Positions 34,684 through 44,069 of a stretch of DNA of 64,000 nucleotides are shown one piece after another. Every line of letters starts with the position of its first letter. Within the stretch, counting starts at the first letter, position 1. Both the position numbers and the translations under genes were made by a program. This DNA comes from Bacteroidota bacterium. Its GTDB lineage: Bacteria > Bacteroidota > Bacteroidia > Sphingobacteriales > Sphingobacteriaceae. The stretch lies in contig JAEXHI010000024.1 of assembly GCA_023450085.1 (NCBI GenBank), positions 372,001 through 436,000 of the forward strand. The letters are read 5' to 3'. Below the pieces are notes generated by a model that saw only the letters and a program-made list of their open reading frames with translations, was not told the DNA's origin and made no database searches.

Positions 34684-37068
34684 TTAACCTGAACAGCTAA
34701 TGCAACCTTCTTCCATTGAACAAACTGGTCCATCTACAATTTCCTCGGCAACTTGGTCTTGAGGAATATTTGCAGGAATTACAGCTTCAATAGCTTTACC
34801 GCCTTGGTTTTCTACCGTAAACTTAACCGCTTGAGAAGCTGCTTGTGTACGTAGGTAGTACATACCTGTTTTCAATCCTTTTTTCCAAGCATAGAAGTGC
34901 ATTGAAGTAAGTTTTGAAGTATTTGGCGCATTGATAAATAAGTTTAACGATTGAGATTGGCAAATATATGCACCTCTATCCGCAGACATATCAATGATGT
35001 TCTTCATTTTGATCTCCCAAACTGTTTTGTACAGTTCTTTGATATAATCAGGGATTTCTGGAATGTCTTGAATAGATCCGTTAGCCAAGATAATTCTATC
35101 TTTCATTTGAGGACTCCACAAACCTAAAGCTACCAAGTCTTTCAACAAGTGTTTGTTCACCACGATAAACTCACCACTTAATACACGACGGGTGTAGATG
35201 TTTGAAGTGTAAGGCTCAAAACATTCGTTGTTTCCTAAAATTTGAGAAGTTGAAGCGGTTGGCATTGGTGCTACCAATAATGAGTTGTACACTCCTGTTT
35301 TTACCACACGTTTACGTAATGTATCCCAATCCCAACGATTGCTTTCTGGCGTAACATTCCATAAGTCGAACTGGAATTTACCTTTTGACAATGGAGAACC
35401 TTTGAAAGTTTTGTATGGACCATGTTTCTCCGCCAAATCAGCCGAAGCAGTCATTGCAGCAAAGTAGATGGTTTCAAAAATATCTTTGTTCAATTGCTTA
35501 GCGGCATCGCTTTCAAAAGGATAACGCATCAAGATAAATGCATCAGCCAAACCTTGCACTCCTAAACCAATTGGACGGTGACGGAAGTTAGAGTTTTCTG
35601 CCTCTTTTACTGGATAGTAGTTATAATCGATGATTTTATTCAAGTTCAAGGCTGCTTGATAAGTTACCTCATATAATTTTTGATGATCAAACTCACCGTT
35701 GATTACGAAACGAGGCAATGCCAATGAAGCTAGATTACAAACTGCTACTTCATCTTTAGAAGTATACTCGATGATCTCAGTACACAAGTTAGAAGACTTG
35801 ATCGTTCCTAAATTTTGTTGGTTCGATTTGCTGTTTGCAGCATCTTTATATAACAAATAAGGTGTACCTGTTTCAATTTGCGAATCTAAAATAGCAAACC
35901 AAAGCTCTTGTGCTTTTACTACTTTACGAGCTCTTCCTTCTTGCTCATATTTAACATATAGCTTGTTGAATTCTTCGCTATGGCAATCTGCTAAACCTGG
36001 TGCCTCATCAGGAGAAAATAAGCTCCAATCGCCATTCTCTTCTACACGTTGCATGAACAAGTCAGAAATCCAAAGTGCATAGAACAAGTCACGAGCACGC
36101 ATTTCTTCTTTACCGTGGTTTTTACGTAAATCCAAGAATTCGAAAACATCAGCATGCCAAGGTTCTAAATAAATAGCAAAGGCACCTTTACGTTTACCAC
36201 CACCTTGATCTACATAACGAGCGGTATCGTTAAATACACGTAACATTGGCACAATACCATTGCTTGTACCGTTAGTACCGCCAATATATGCTCCTGTTGC
36301 ACGGATATTGTGGATGCTTAAACCAATACCACCTGCACTTTGAGAAATTTTAGCTGTTTGCTTTAAAGTATCGTAAATACCTTCAATGCTATCGTCTTGC
36401 ATGGTTAACAAGAAACATGATGACATTTGTGGCTTTGGTGTAGCTGCATTAAACAAAGTTGGTGTAGCGTGTGTAAACCAACGCTCACTCATTAAGTTAT
36501 AAGTAGCAATAGCACTTTCAATATCCTCTTTGTGAATACCAATAGCTACACGCATAAACAAATGTTGAGGACGTTCAACAATTTGTCCGTTAACTTTTAA
36601 AAGGTATGATTTTTCTAATGTTTTGAAACCGAAATAGTCAAATCCAAAATCTCTATCGTAAATAATGGTGCTGTCCAAAATTTCCGCATTGTCTTGAATT
36701 ACTTTCCATACATCATCAGCAATTAAAGCTGAATCTTTTCCAGTTTTTGGGTCAATGTAGTTGAACAACAACTCCATTGTTTTAGAAAACGACTTTAACG
36801 TGTTTTTATGTAAGTTAGAAACAGCAATACGTGAAGCTAACAAAGCATAGTCAGGATGTTTTGTGGTTAAAGACGCTGCTGTTTCAGCTGCCAAGTTATC
36901 CAACTCAGAAGTGGTTACCCCATCATACAAGCCTTCAATCACTTTTCTAGCTACATCAATTGGGTCTACCAGTTCAGCATTAAAACCATAGCACAGCTTC
37001 TCTATCCTAGCTGTAATCTTGTCAAATTTCACCGCTTCACTGCGGCCGTCTCTTTTTATTACAAACAT
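34684..37068 (-). CDS. nrdA: Ribonucleoside-diphosphate reductase class Ia, alpha subunit
   Basis: A 794-residue catalytic subunit that reduces NDPs to dNDPs. The N-terminal ATP-cone (residues 1-90, VIKRDGRSEAVKFDKITARI) allows dATP control. Active-site cysteines are visible in SSCFLLTMQDD, in the radical-site SNLCTEIIEY (Cys with Glu two later), and in EVAVCNLASL. The tail ends in GCISCSG, the redox Cys pair that passes electrons. It is downstream of nrdB, a reversed order relative to many bacteria. Confidence 0.96.
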   Translation of the reverse strand: MFVIKRDGRSEAVKFDKITARIEKLCYGFNAELVDPIDVARKVIEGLYDGVTTSELDNLAAETAASLTTKHPDYALLASRIAVSNLHKNTLKSFSKTMELLFNYIDPKTGKDSALIADDVWKVIQDNAEILDSTIIYDRDFGFDYFGFKTLEKSYLLKVNGQIVERPQHLFMRVAIGIHKEDIESAIATYNLMSERWFTHATPTLFNAATPKPQMSSCFLLTMQDDSIEGIYDTLKQTAKISQSAGGIGLSIHNIRATGAYIGGTNGTSNGIVPMLRVFNDTARYVDQGGGKRKGAFAIYLEPWHADVFEFLDLRKNHGKEEMRARDLFYALWISDLFMQRVEENGDWSLFSPDEAPGLADCHSEEFNKLYVKYEQEGRARKVVKAQELWFAILDSQIETGTPYLLYKDAANSKSNQQNLGTIKSSNLCTEIIEYTSKDEVAVCNLASLALPRFVINGEFDHQKLYEVTYQAALNLNKIIDYNYYPVKEAENSNFRHRPIGLGVQGLADAFILMRYPFESDAAKQLNKDIFETIYFAAMTASADLAEKHGPYKTFKGSPLSKGKFQFDLWNVTPESNRWDWDTLRKRVVKTGVYNSLLVAPMPTASTSQILGNNECFEPYTSNIYTRRVLSGEFIVVNKHLLKDLVALGLWSPQMKDRIILANGSIQDIPEIPDYIKELYKTVWEIKMKNIIDMSADRGAYICQSQSLNLFINAPNTSKLTSMHFYAWKKGLKTGMYYLRTQAASQAVKFTVENQGGKAIEAVIPANIPQDQVAEEIVDGPVCSMEEGCISCSG

Positions 37069-37192
37069 CCTTACTAAATTTTATGGTGCATATTTTCATA
37101 GCGGCACCTGGTTTCAAAAATTTTATTAGTATTAAGATGAGATGTGAGTATAGAGCGTAATACTTTACACCTCAATCATCTTTTTTATATGA

Positions 37193-38164
37193 TTAAAAAT
37201 CCTCGTCTAACGAGAAAGCTTGCGCTTTATCTTCTGAGGCTGTTAATACACCACTTTTTTGGTAATCGCCTACGCGTTTCTCAAAGAAGTTGGTTTTTCC
37301 TTGCAATGAAATCATTTCCATGAAATCGAAAGGATTGCTAGCGTTATAAACCTTGGCGTAGCCTAATTCAGCTAACCATCTATCCGCAACAAATTCAATA
37401 TATTGTTTCATCAAATCTGCATTCATACCAATTAGTTTAACTGGCAGCGCATCGGTAATAAAGTCTTTTTCAATTTCTACCGCATCTTTAATGATGGTGT
37501 GAACTTGCTCTTGGCTAAGTTTATTTTGCAACATACTGTACAATAAACATGCAAATTCACAGTGTGAACCTTCATCTCTAGAGATCAACTCATTACTGAA
37601 AGTTAAGCCTGGCATCAAACCACGTTTCTTTAACCAAAAGATAGAACAGAAGCTACCGCTGAAGAAGATACCTTCCACTGCTGCAAAAGCAACCAATCTT
37701 TCTGCAAAAGTTCCGTTGTCTATCCAACGCAATGCCCATTCTGCTTTCTTCTTCACCGCAGGTACAGTTTCTATGGCATGGAAAAGTCTGTCTTTCTCCT
37801 CTGGATCTTTTACATAAGTATCAATCAACAAGGCATAAGTTTCAGAGTGGATGTTTTCCATCATGATTTGGAAACCATAATAACAACGTGCTTCTGGAAT
37901 TTGAACCTCGCTCATAAAATTAACCGCTAGGTTTTCATTCACAATACCATCACTAGCTGCAAAGAAAGCTAAGATGTGGGAAATGAAGTGGCGCTCGCCG
38001 CTATTCAAATTCTCCCAATGCTTGATGTCGTCTGATAAGTCGATTTCTTCCGCCGTCCAAAAGCTAGCTTCTGATTTCTTGTACATTTCCCAAATAGCAG
38101 GATACTTAATTGGCAATAGTACAAAACGGTCCTTGTTTTCCTTTAATAATAATTCTTCTTCCAT
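37193..38164 (-). CDS. nrdB: Ribonucleoside-diphosphate reductase class Ia, beta subunit
   Basis: A 323-residue ferritin-fold subunit that houses the diiron-tyrosyl radical. Ligand and radical residues are visible: MMENIHSETYALL has the Glu, His and radical Tyr in the E-xx-H-xxx-Y pattern, and SRDEGSHCEFACLL has the second Glu/His pair. It precedes nrdA by 124 bases. Confidence 0.96.
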   Translation of the reverse strand: MEEELLLKENKDRFVLLPIKYPAIWEMYKKSEASFWTAEEIDLSDDIKHWENLNSGERHFISHILAFFAASDGIVNENLAVNFMSEVQIPEARCYYGFQIMMENIHSETYALLIDTYVKDPEEKDRLFHAIETVPAVKKKAEWALRWIDNGTFAERLVAFAAVEGIFFSGSFCSIFWLKKRGLMPGLTFSNELISRDEGSHCEFACLLYSMLQNKLSQEQVHTIIKDAVEIEKDFITDALPVKLIGMNADLMKQYIEFVADRWLAELGYAKVYNASNPFDFMEMISLQGKTNFFEKRVGDYQKSGVLTASEDKAQAFSLDEDF

Positions 38165-38543
38165 AAACTCTCTTTTTACGTTGTTAGAAAATGTCTTGCT
38201 GCAGCATATAATGATATCCTTTAACAGTGAAGTCGCCTAAAAAACCGTACTTAGTTTACATTATTAAAAAAGTTGAGGTTATCTGCTTTTTCAAACGAAC
38301 TAAATAGCAATCAGTTATAACAATAATTAGGGTGCTTTCTATTAAAGAACTTCGTATAACAAATATAAAAGTTAGGCCTTTTTTTGAGTTACAAAGTTGT
38401 TAACATGTGTCTGATTTTGTGGGGATTTCCAATCAAAATTCTGTCATAAACAGGGAGTAAAAAAGCTAATTATTTCTTTTTAAGCACTTATGAAATCAAA
38501 ACGAGTGTTAATAATTTTAAAAAGAGTCTAAATTCCAGCACTT
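38165..38543. other. Regulatory gap upstream of nrdB
   Basis: About 380 AT-rich bases without a gene. On the minus strand a -7-like TATATTTG (38367-38360) is preceded by TTTG (38395-38392) with a 24-base spacer, longer than the usual 18-21. I saw no clear NrdR box. Confidence 0.4.
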
Positions 38544-38933
38544 TTACTCTTGCACATAAGAGATTTCCACACGGGCGTAACCCAGTTTATAAATCCCTAT
38601 TTCTTTGGCTGCAGCAGCCGAAATATCCAATGCAAATTTCTTGCTGAAAGGCCCTCTATCGTTTACCCTTACCTGAACGGATTTCCCTGTATGAAGGTTA
38701 CGTACTGTAATGATGGTTCCGAAAGGAAGTGTACGATGCGCGGCAGTAAATTTCTTGGCCCGATAGCGCTCACCACTCGTGGTTTTACGCCCTTCAAATT
38801 TTTTAGCGTAATAAGTAGTGAAAATGATTTTCTTGATGGTATCTGGAGCTTTAGCAACAATGTCTTGCGCCTGAGCGGCAAACACCAATAAGCATAAGCA
38901 AAGTAATAATCTAACAGGTTTACAATATCTCAT
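38544..38933 (-). CDS. rlpA: RlpA-like double-psi beta-barrel protein
   Basis: A 129-residue secreted protein (signal LLLCLCLLVFAAQAQ) with one DPBB domain. It has YYAKKFEGRKTTSGERY, FTAAHRTLPFGTIITV and the catalytic-type VRVNDRGPFSKKFALDIS. RlpA proteins act on peptidoglycan glycan strands (lytic transglycosylase type). No SPOR domain is present, as in short Bacteroidetes members. Confidence 0.88.
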   Translation of the reverse strand: MRYCKPVRLLLCLCLLVFAAQAQDIVAKAPDTIKKIIFTTYYAKKFEGRKTTSGERYRAKKFTAAHRTLPFGTIITVRNLHTGKSVQVRVNDRGPFSKKFALDISAAAAKEIGIYKLGYARVEISYVQE

Positions 38934-39029
38934 TAATACTCTATTTAGATTGCGCCTTTTTCTTTTAAAGAGGAGATAGCAAATATAGCAAAACCCTTCA
39001 TTTATAAAAAGATAGACACTCTACATAAA

Positions 39030-39062
39030 ACAAAAGCCCCCCGATAAATCGGGGGGCTTTGT
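39030..39062 (-). terminator. Terminator of the rpsF-rpsR-rplI operon
   Basis: AAAGCCCCCCGA and TCGGGGGGCTTT form an 11-12 bp GC-rich stem with a short TAAA loop. It lies 19 bases after rplI on the minus strand. Confidence 0.9.
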
Positions 39063-39080
39063 ATTTTGTATAAGCTAAAA

Positions 39081-39524
39081 TTACTCAGCTACTACTTCGA
39101 AAGGAACTTTTACTTTCACTTCTTTGTGTAAATTCAAGTTCGCGATGTACTCACCTAAAGTTTTAGGTTCAGTTTCGAAAGTAATACGACGACGGTCAAC
39201 TTCAAAACCTTTAGCTTTTAATGCGTCAGCCACTTGGATTGTGTTAACTGCACCAAAGATTTTTCCAGTTTCACCAGCTTTAGCACCGATGCTTAATTTA
39301 ACATCAGCTAATTGAGCTGCGATACCTTCAGCGTCTTTTTTAATTTTCTCTTGTTTAAAAGCAGCCTGTTTAAGGTTTTCTGCTAATACTTTCTTTGCAG
39401 AAGGAGTTGCTAAAATTGCAAAGCCTTGTGGAATTAAGTAATTACGACCAAAACCAGGTTTTACCGTTACGATATCATCTTTTTCACCTAGTGATTTGAT
39501 ATCTTGCTTTAAAATAATTTCCAT
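39081..39524 (-). CDS. rplI: 50S ribosomal protein L9
   Basis: A 147-residue protein with the L9 N-terminal pattern MEIILKQDIKSLGEKDDIV and VKPGFGRNYLIPQGFA. A long connecting helix and a C-terminal domain (ITFETEPKTLGEY) follow. Binds 23S rRNA. Follows rpsR by 10 bases. Confidence 0.97.
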   Translation of the reverse strand: MEIILKQDIKSLGEKDDIVTVKPGFGRNYLIPQGFAILATPSAKKVLAENLKQAAFKQEKIKKDAEGIAAQLADVKLSIGAKAGETGKIFGAVNTIQVADALKAKGFEVDRRRITFETEPKTLGEYIANLNLHKEVKVKVPFEVVAE

Positions 39525-39534
39525 TGCTCAGTTC

Positions 39535-39798
39535 CTATTTTAATTGGTCAGTAACGAAAGGCAACAAACCGATGTGACGAGCACGTTTTACCGCTTGAGC
39601 CACTTTACGTTGAAATTTCAAAGAAGTACCAGTTAAACGACGAGGTAAAATTTTACCTTGCTCGTTAACGAACTTCAATAAGAAGTTTGCGTCTTTATAA
39701 TCAATGTATTTGATGCCATTTTTCTTGAAACGGCAATATTTTTTTCTGTTATCCTCCACTTTTGGAGCAGTAACATATTGAATTTGATCTCTTGCCAT
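39535..39798 (-). CDS. rpsR: 30S ribosomal protein S18
   Basis: An 87-residue protein with CRFKKNGIKYIDYKDANFLL and the signature ILPRRLTGTSLKFQRKVAQA, RARHIGLLPF. It pairs with S6 on the small subunit platform. The ATG overlaps the rpsF stop (TAATG). Confidence 0.97.
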   Translation of the reverse strand: MARDQIQYVTAPKVEDNRKKYCRFKKNGIKYIDYKDANFLLKFVNEQGKILPRRLTGTSLKFQRKVAQAVKRARHIGLLPFVTDQLK

Positions 39799-40157
39799 TA
39801 CGCTGTAGCCTCCTCTTTCTTAGTTTTGTTAAAAGCTCCGCTACGTTTTTTCTCATTGTAGGCAACCGCGTGACGGTCTAATCTTACAGTTAAGAAACGT
39901 AAAACACGCTCATCGCGTTTTAATTCTAGCTCTAACTTGTTAATGATTCCACCATTAGATTTGTATTCTGTAAGGTGAAAGAATCCGTTTGCTTTTTTGT
40001 CAATCGGATACGCTAATTTTCTCAAACCCCAATTATCTTCTGCGATAATTTCGGCTCCGCTATCAGAAATGATGCCTTTAAATTTAGCAATTGCCTCTTT
40101 TGCAGCTTCTTCTGACAACAATGGGGTAAGAACGATAACAGTTTCGTACTGATTCAT
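39798..40157 (-). CDS. rpsF: 30S ribosomal protein S6
   Basis: A 119-residue protein with YETVIVLTPLLSEEAAKE and the family segment WGLRKLAYPIDKKANGFFHL. It is the first gene of the operon and has a strong upstream promoter (40206-40236). A leader for S6:S18 autoregulation is known in other bacteria; I could not identify it here. Confidence 0.97.
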   Translation of the reverse strand: MNQYETVIVLTPLLSEEAAKEAIAKFKGIISDSGAEIIAEDNWGLRKLAYPIDKKANGFFHLTEYKSNGGIINKLELELKRDERVLRFLTVRLDRHAVAYNEKKRSGAFNKTKKEEATA

Positions 40158-40205
40158 TGTTTTTATTTAATTAATTTTTTAATCTATTCCGCTTAAAACG
40201 GGCTG

Positions 40206-40236
40206 CAAATGTAACAATATATTTCTATAAATCAAA
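40206..40236 (-). promoter_or_regulatory. Bacteroidetes promoter for rpsF operon
   Basis: On the minus strand TTTG (40236-40233), a 19-base spacer and TACATTTG (40213-40206) exactly match TTTG-N19-TAnnTTTG. Start of transcription is expected about 40 bases before the rpsF ATG. Confidence 0.75.
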
Positions 40237-40325
40237 ACGTTGTTTTAAAAAACAAGCGGCTCGATCTATACCATACCACCAACCCTACAAGCTATTGGCA
40301 ATGCTTAGCTATAGGCCTGCCCTAA

Positions 40326-41591
40326 CTAAAATCTGTAATTCAATCCAAATTTCAGTTTATTTAATTTAACAGCAGAAGCGCCAGCATTGGTAAGAGAACT
40401 AGGCAAAACATAAGTGAATGAAGCATCTAATTTTTTAAACAGGACAACACCCGCTGATATTGGCACCTGAAGTACCGTATTTTTAAGCTCTAGCCCAGGA
40501 AGATATAAATCAACCTCAGGAGTATAGCTAAAAGTCCTCATATTCTTTTTGGTTGAAGCAAACCTCATCGCAACTCCCAACCCCGCATAAAACCTTTGTT
40601 TATCTGAATTATTCAAGTTACGCAACAAACTCACAGAAAAAGTTCCTGAATACTGCTCAAACTCATATTTATCTCCATAATGCTTAAGTTCGTACACATC
40701 ATTTTCAGGCGTACTAAGCGTGTGTTTTGACGTAGATAGACTTACTTCTGCTTCCAGCCTAAAAAAAGTTTTTCCAGAAGCTGGGTTAATATATATATCT
40801 GCTCCGGCAGAAATAAATGGCAGCATTACATCTTTTGACGTAACCTCGCTACCTACAAGAAAGCGTTCGCCACTAAATTTTGTAGCAAGGCGTGATAATC
40901 CAACTCCTCCATAAAATGTAATTATTGTATACTTCGACTTAGATTTTGGCTTTTCTTCCTCTCGATAATCATTCACGAGACTAACGATCTTTACGATACT
41001 CTCTTTACTGTAAGTACTTCGCTCTAGCCTAAACTCATCAACCGGAACATTGTATTTTTTAGACAGCATCAATAACTGCGATTGGTAGAGCGATCTATTA
41101 ATAATTTGTGTCTCTTTATTAGGGTTGTAATAACTATAAAACAAAAGCTCTACAGGCTCAGCAACATTATGTTCTTTAACATAAAATCGAGTTTTAATTT
41201 CATCCGTATAAACGTAAAGAGCTATATTTTTCCCTTTTTGTAACACTTTCAAAAATACCGCATCACGCTTACTTGCCGTATCAATACCTGCTGATAGCTC
41301 TCTTATTTTTGTTCGAGACAAACTTACCTCTACAGTATAGCGTTCATAAAAATCTCTGCCATACAAACCAAAAGCAACACAATTACCCGTAGAAAATTGC
41401 TGTATGGGAGCAGTGTCATTTACCTTAAACTGAATTTGTTTAGGTGTGCTCCCTACATCATTGGCCTTTACATAACCAACTAAAGTATCTCCCTTAAGGG
41501 TTACCACATAACCGTCAAAAAAATTATTTTGTGAGAAAGAAAAAAAAGGACAAATCAATAGTCCAAGGAATAAAAAACGTAATTTGAGCAT
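40326..41591 (-). CDS. Hypothetical outer-membrane beta-barrel protein
   Basis: About 421 residues with a Sec signal (FLFLGLLICPFFSFSQ). The N-terminal ~120 residues (FFDGYVVTLKGDTLVGYVKA) match the start of many Bacteroidetes proteins whose first domain sits before a barrel. From about residue 240 (TIITFYGGVGLSRLATKF) beta-barrel strands run to the terminal LKFGLNYRF. ATG 41591 was chosen because it begins the signal peptide; the longer frame adds 22 unsupported residues. Function unknown. Confidence 0.75.
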   Translation of the reverse strand: MLKLRFLFLGLLICPFFSFSQNNFFDGYVVTLKGDTLVGYVKANDVGSTPKQIQFKVNDTAPIQQFSTGNCVAFGLYGRDFYERYTVEVSLSRTKIRELSAGIDTASKRDAVFLKVLQKGKNIALYVYTDEIKTRFYVKEHNVAEPVELLFYSYYNPNKETQIINRSLYQSQLLMLSKKYNVPVDEFRLERSTYSKESIVKIVSLVNDYREEEKPKSKSKYTIITFYGGVGLSRLATKFSGERFLVGSEVTSKDVMLPFISAGADIYINPASGKTFFRLEAEVSLSTSKHTLSTPENDVYELKHYGDKYEFEQYSGTFSVSLLRNLNNSDKQRFYAGLGVAMRFASTKKNMRTFSYTPEVDLYLPGLELKNTVLQVPISAGVVLFKKLDASFTYVLPSSLTNAGASAVKLNKLKFGLNYRF

Positions 41592-41611
41592 ATTAGATAG
41601 GTTTAAGGGCG

Positions 41612-41641
41612 CAAATATATACAAAGACGCTAAAATGCAAA
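41612..41641 (-). promoter_or_regulatory. Bacteroidetes promoter overlapping an upstream terminator
   Basis: On the minus strand TTTG (41641-41638), an 18-base spacer and TATATTTG (41619-41612), 20 bases before the start codon. The -33 TTTG is the T-tract of the hairpin at 41641-41667. Confidence 0.75.
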
Positions 41642-41667
41642 AAGCGCTGTCAAACATCAGCGCCTTT
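41641..41667 (-). terminator. Hairpin terminator with no annotated gene upstream
   Basis: On the minus strand GCGCTG-ATGTTTGA-CAGCGC followed by TTTTTG. It would stop a leftward transcript from 41668-42121, where only short frames exist. Confidence 0.6.
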
Positions 41668-42121
41668 ATCTTCTTTTACATTATACGGCAAAACTCAACA
41701 GCTCTTGAAAACTCTTGAAGACAGATTCAATCACAAATGTTAATTCTTTCTGATTGGCTCTAAGCGCATCAAACTCCCTAAGTATACGGACCTTAACCGA
41801 TAAGCTTTTGCAGTGAATTTGCTGCCCTCCTTATTCACCAACACACTACCCGTGCAACACATAAGTGGTTTTAAATAGCTTCAACATTTTTTCATGCCCT
41901 ACCTAGCCATTTTATATAAATAGATAAAATAACCCACCATGATTTTTGTAAAGCGAATGCAACCTGAAAGCGTTTTCATGTCGCAAAGAAACACACTTTA
42001 AAACAATTAAGCCAGACCGCAAATGCAGTATTTATGATACAATACCCCATTTATTACTTAATTAGTCCATAAACGACAATGAAGCTTGACATATATCATG
42101 CTATTTCCATTTCCCGTAAAC
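41668..42121. other. Non-coding gap; possible small ORF or ncRNA (41681-41818, minus)
   Basis: About 450 bases with no standard gene. On the minus strand, an AAGGAGGG sequence (41832-41825) lies six bases before an ATT at 41818. That ATT opens a 45-codon frame encoding LSVKVRILREFDALRANQKE and FVIESVFKSFQELLSFAV, ending at 41681. The terminator at 41641 follows 14 bases later. It reads like real protein but lacks an ATG/GTG/TTG start, so it may be a gene remnant, an ATT-start ORF, or part of an RNA. Confidence 0.3.
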
Positions 42122-42153
42122 AAAAAAGCATCTCCCCTTAGGGCGATGCTTTA
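42122..42153 (-). terminator. Terminator after the 42.2-kb gene
   Basis: AAAAAAGCATCTCCCCT and GGGCGATGCTTTA pair imperfectly. Same stem class (GCATC/GATGC) as at 24254 and 25676. Confidence 0.7.
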
Positions 42154-42174
42154 CTTATCAGAGTATATAGTTGT

Positions 42175-42765
42175 TTAAAGATTGATGGTTTCTGAGAATT
42201 CTTGGTTGCCAGTTCTAACCACAAAAGTAAGTTGTCTTGAAGGTGTTTTGCTTACATCGTATTTCTTAATCACCTTCGCTTCATTAGTATAAACATCCTC
42301 ATGAAGTTTTTCATTAAACTCGTTGTAGATATCTACTTGCACCTCTCCTTCTGCCACGCCATTTAAATTAAGTGTTACCACATCGTTCTCTTTTGCCAAA
42401 CTTGGCTTTTTGAACAATTTCACTACCGGAACTGCCACTATTGCGCTGTCAGCAGTAATGTTAATTTGGTAAGTCACCGTTTTTAAAGGCGATTCCATTT
42501 TAAGGGTATAAAGCCCCTCTGGCAAAGCACTTAAATCATAAGTATTGAATTTGTTTCCTACCGTCTTTAACCTTTGCTCGTAAAGTACCTCGTCAGTTGC
42601 CGAGTACAAAGTAAGGTCAATATGCTGGGATTCGTTGGTGATGAAGCTCACCCATTTGTTATTTTCTTTTGCTACTTTAACTACAAGTTCCATGTCATCG
42701 GCTTTGGCTACATTCACCATCAATACCGAGAGGATTACTAAACTAAATCTGAATAAATTTTTCAT
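42175..42765 (-). CDS. Hypothetical secreted beta-domain protein
   Basis: A 196-residue protein with a Sec signal (FSLVILSVLMVNVAKA). The mature part looks like two small beta-sandwich modules; one includes LYSATDEVLYEQRLK and LPEGLYTLKME, and the other VDIYNEFNEKLHEDVY. This resembles the sorting-tail-like or FN3-like folds common in Bacteroidetes, but the family is not assigned. A -7-like TAAATTTG is at 42813-42806 (minus). Confidence 0.65.
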   Translation of the reverse strand: MKNLFRFSLVILSVLMVNVAKADDMELVVKVAKENNKWVSFITNESQHIDLTLYSATDEVLYEQRLKTVGNKFNTYDLSALPEGLYTLKMESPLKTVTYQINITADSAIVAVPVVKLFKKPSLAKENDVVTLNLNGVAEGEVQVDIYNEFNEKLHEDVYTNEAKVIKKYDVSKTPSRQLTFVVRTGNQEFSETINL

Positions 42766-42939
42766 TGCTGATTTATTTAAAACGTTAACACTTATTTAAC
42801 AAGAGCAAATTTAGCTAGTAATCAGGCGCTTATTATATTTCATATTTCCCAGTATATATGCTATTTTAACCATCATTATTTAATTAAGACAAAAAAAAAT
42901 CAATAATCCATATAATTTGATTAATTTGGCCTTAAGAAA

Positions 42940-43809
42940 ATGAAAAAGATCAAACCTAGTTTCGAAGCGATTGAACCTTCTTTTGGAAGTTCCTTTTATT
43001 ATTCAAAATACCTACAAAACACCAACAACAAGGCACACGTTTGGCATTACCATCCAGAGGTGGAAATGGTGTTTGTAAATGGAGGCTCTGGAAAAAGACA
43101 AATTGGTAGCCATATTTCTTATTATACTGATGGCGATTTGATATTGATTGGCAGCAATCTGCCACACTGCGGCTTTACCGACGAAACTACGGGCAACACC
43201 AATGAAGTAGTAATCCAAATGAAACCAGATTTTTTGGGCACCGATTTTTTAACGCTTAAAGAAACCAAGGGCATTGCTACCTTATTTGAAAAAGCCAAGT
43301 ACGGCATTGCTTTTGGCGAGGATACCAAAAAGCTTGTGGGCCCTATCCTAGAAAAGATGAATAACATGTGGCCTTTTGAAAAATTACTGGCTTTATTAGG
43401 TGTATTGCGAGAACTGGAACAAGCTATTGATTATAAATTACTGAACGCACAAAATTTCTCACTGGAAATGCAAGCCCAGGACAACGACCGTATCAGTATG
43501 ATCTTTAACTACGTAAAAGACCACTTTACCGAAGAAATAAGCTTGGAACACGTCGCCGAAATGGCCAGCATGACCGTCCCTTCTTTTTGTAGGTACTTTA
43601 AAAAGATGACCAAAAAGACCTTTACCAAGTTTGTGAATGAATACCGAGTGGTTCATGCTTCAAAGCTTTTGGCCGAAAAGAGAACCAGCATTGCCAATAT
43701 CAGTTACGAAAGCGGTTTCCACAACTTTAGCCATTTTAATAAAATATTTAAGGAGTTTACGGGAAAGAGCGCTTCGCAATACAGAAAAGAACTGAAGTCT
43801 ATTATATAA
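42940..43809 (+). CDS. AraC-family transcriptional regulator with cupin sensor
   Basis: A 289-residue protein. The N-terminal cupin domain (about 15-110) has the HYHPEVEMVFV and GDLILIGSNLPHCG motifs. The C-terminal AraC HTH pair (about 185-289) includes ISLEHVAEMASMTVPSFCRYFKKMTKKTF and ANISYESGFHNFSHFNKIFKEFTG. It probably senses a small carbon compound and controls catabolic genes. Its target is not evident here; the gene is divergent from the secreted-protein gene. Confidence 0.9.
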   Translation: MKKIKPSFEAIEPSFGSSFYYSKYLQNTNNKAHVWHYHPEVEMVFVNGGSGKRQIGSHISYYTDGDLILIGSNLPHCGFTDETTGNTNEVVIQMKPDFLGTDFLTLKETKGIATLFEKAKYGIAFGEDTKKLVGPILEKMNNMWPFEKLLALLGVLRELEQAIDYKLLNAQNFSLEMQAQDNDRISMIFNYVKDHFTEEISLEHVAEMASMTVPSFCRYFKKMTKKTFTKFVNEYRVVHASKLLAEKRTSIANISYESGFHNFSHFNKIFKEFTGKSASQYRKELKSII

Positions 43810-44069
43810 TATATATAGTAAGCAGTTTTCAGTTGGCAGTATGCAGTTTTCAGTTGCCAAAAGACAATGGCTTTGTTAAATAAACCCGACTGACAGCGGT
43901 ACCCAATTATCCTGAGTTTATCGAAGGGAATTGGGTTTAGCAAAAGGCGGGGCTAAAATTGCCGATATTTACTGCGTTTACCTTTTCGAAAAACGATTCA
44001 GCAAAGCAACTTTTCAACATTCAAACTTTTCAACTCTGCAACAATCAAATTTTTGCTATTTTCGTGCCA
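43810..44069. repeat. Gap with short palindromic repeats before dnaX
   Basis: Direct repeats AGCAGTTTTCAGTTGGCAG / TGCAGTTTTCAGTTGCCA (43822-43859). A palindrome at 43901-43936 has arms ACCCAATT / AATTGGGT around CCTGAGTTTATCGAAGG. No gene. Confidence 0.55.

Noticed and set aside
38360..38395. Firm nrdB promoter
   Set aside because: The TTTG to TATATTTG spacer is 24 bases, longer than usual, and the leader would be ~190 bases; kept only as a note.
43959..44069. TTG-initiated extension of dnaX
   Set aside because: The 37 extra residues are unlike DnaX, and ATG 44070 gives the conserved MENFIVSARKYRP start.
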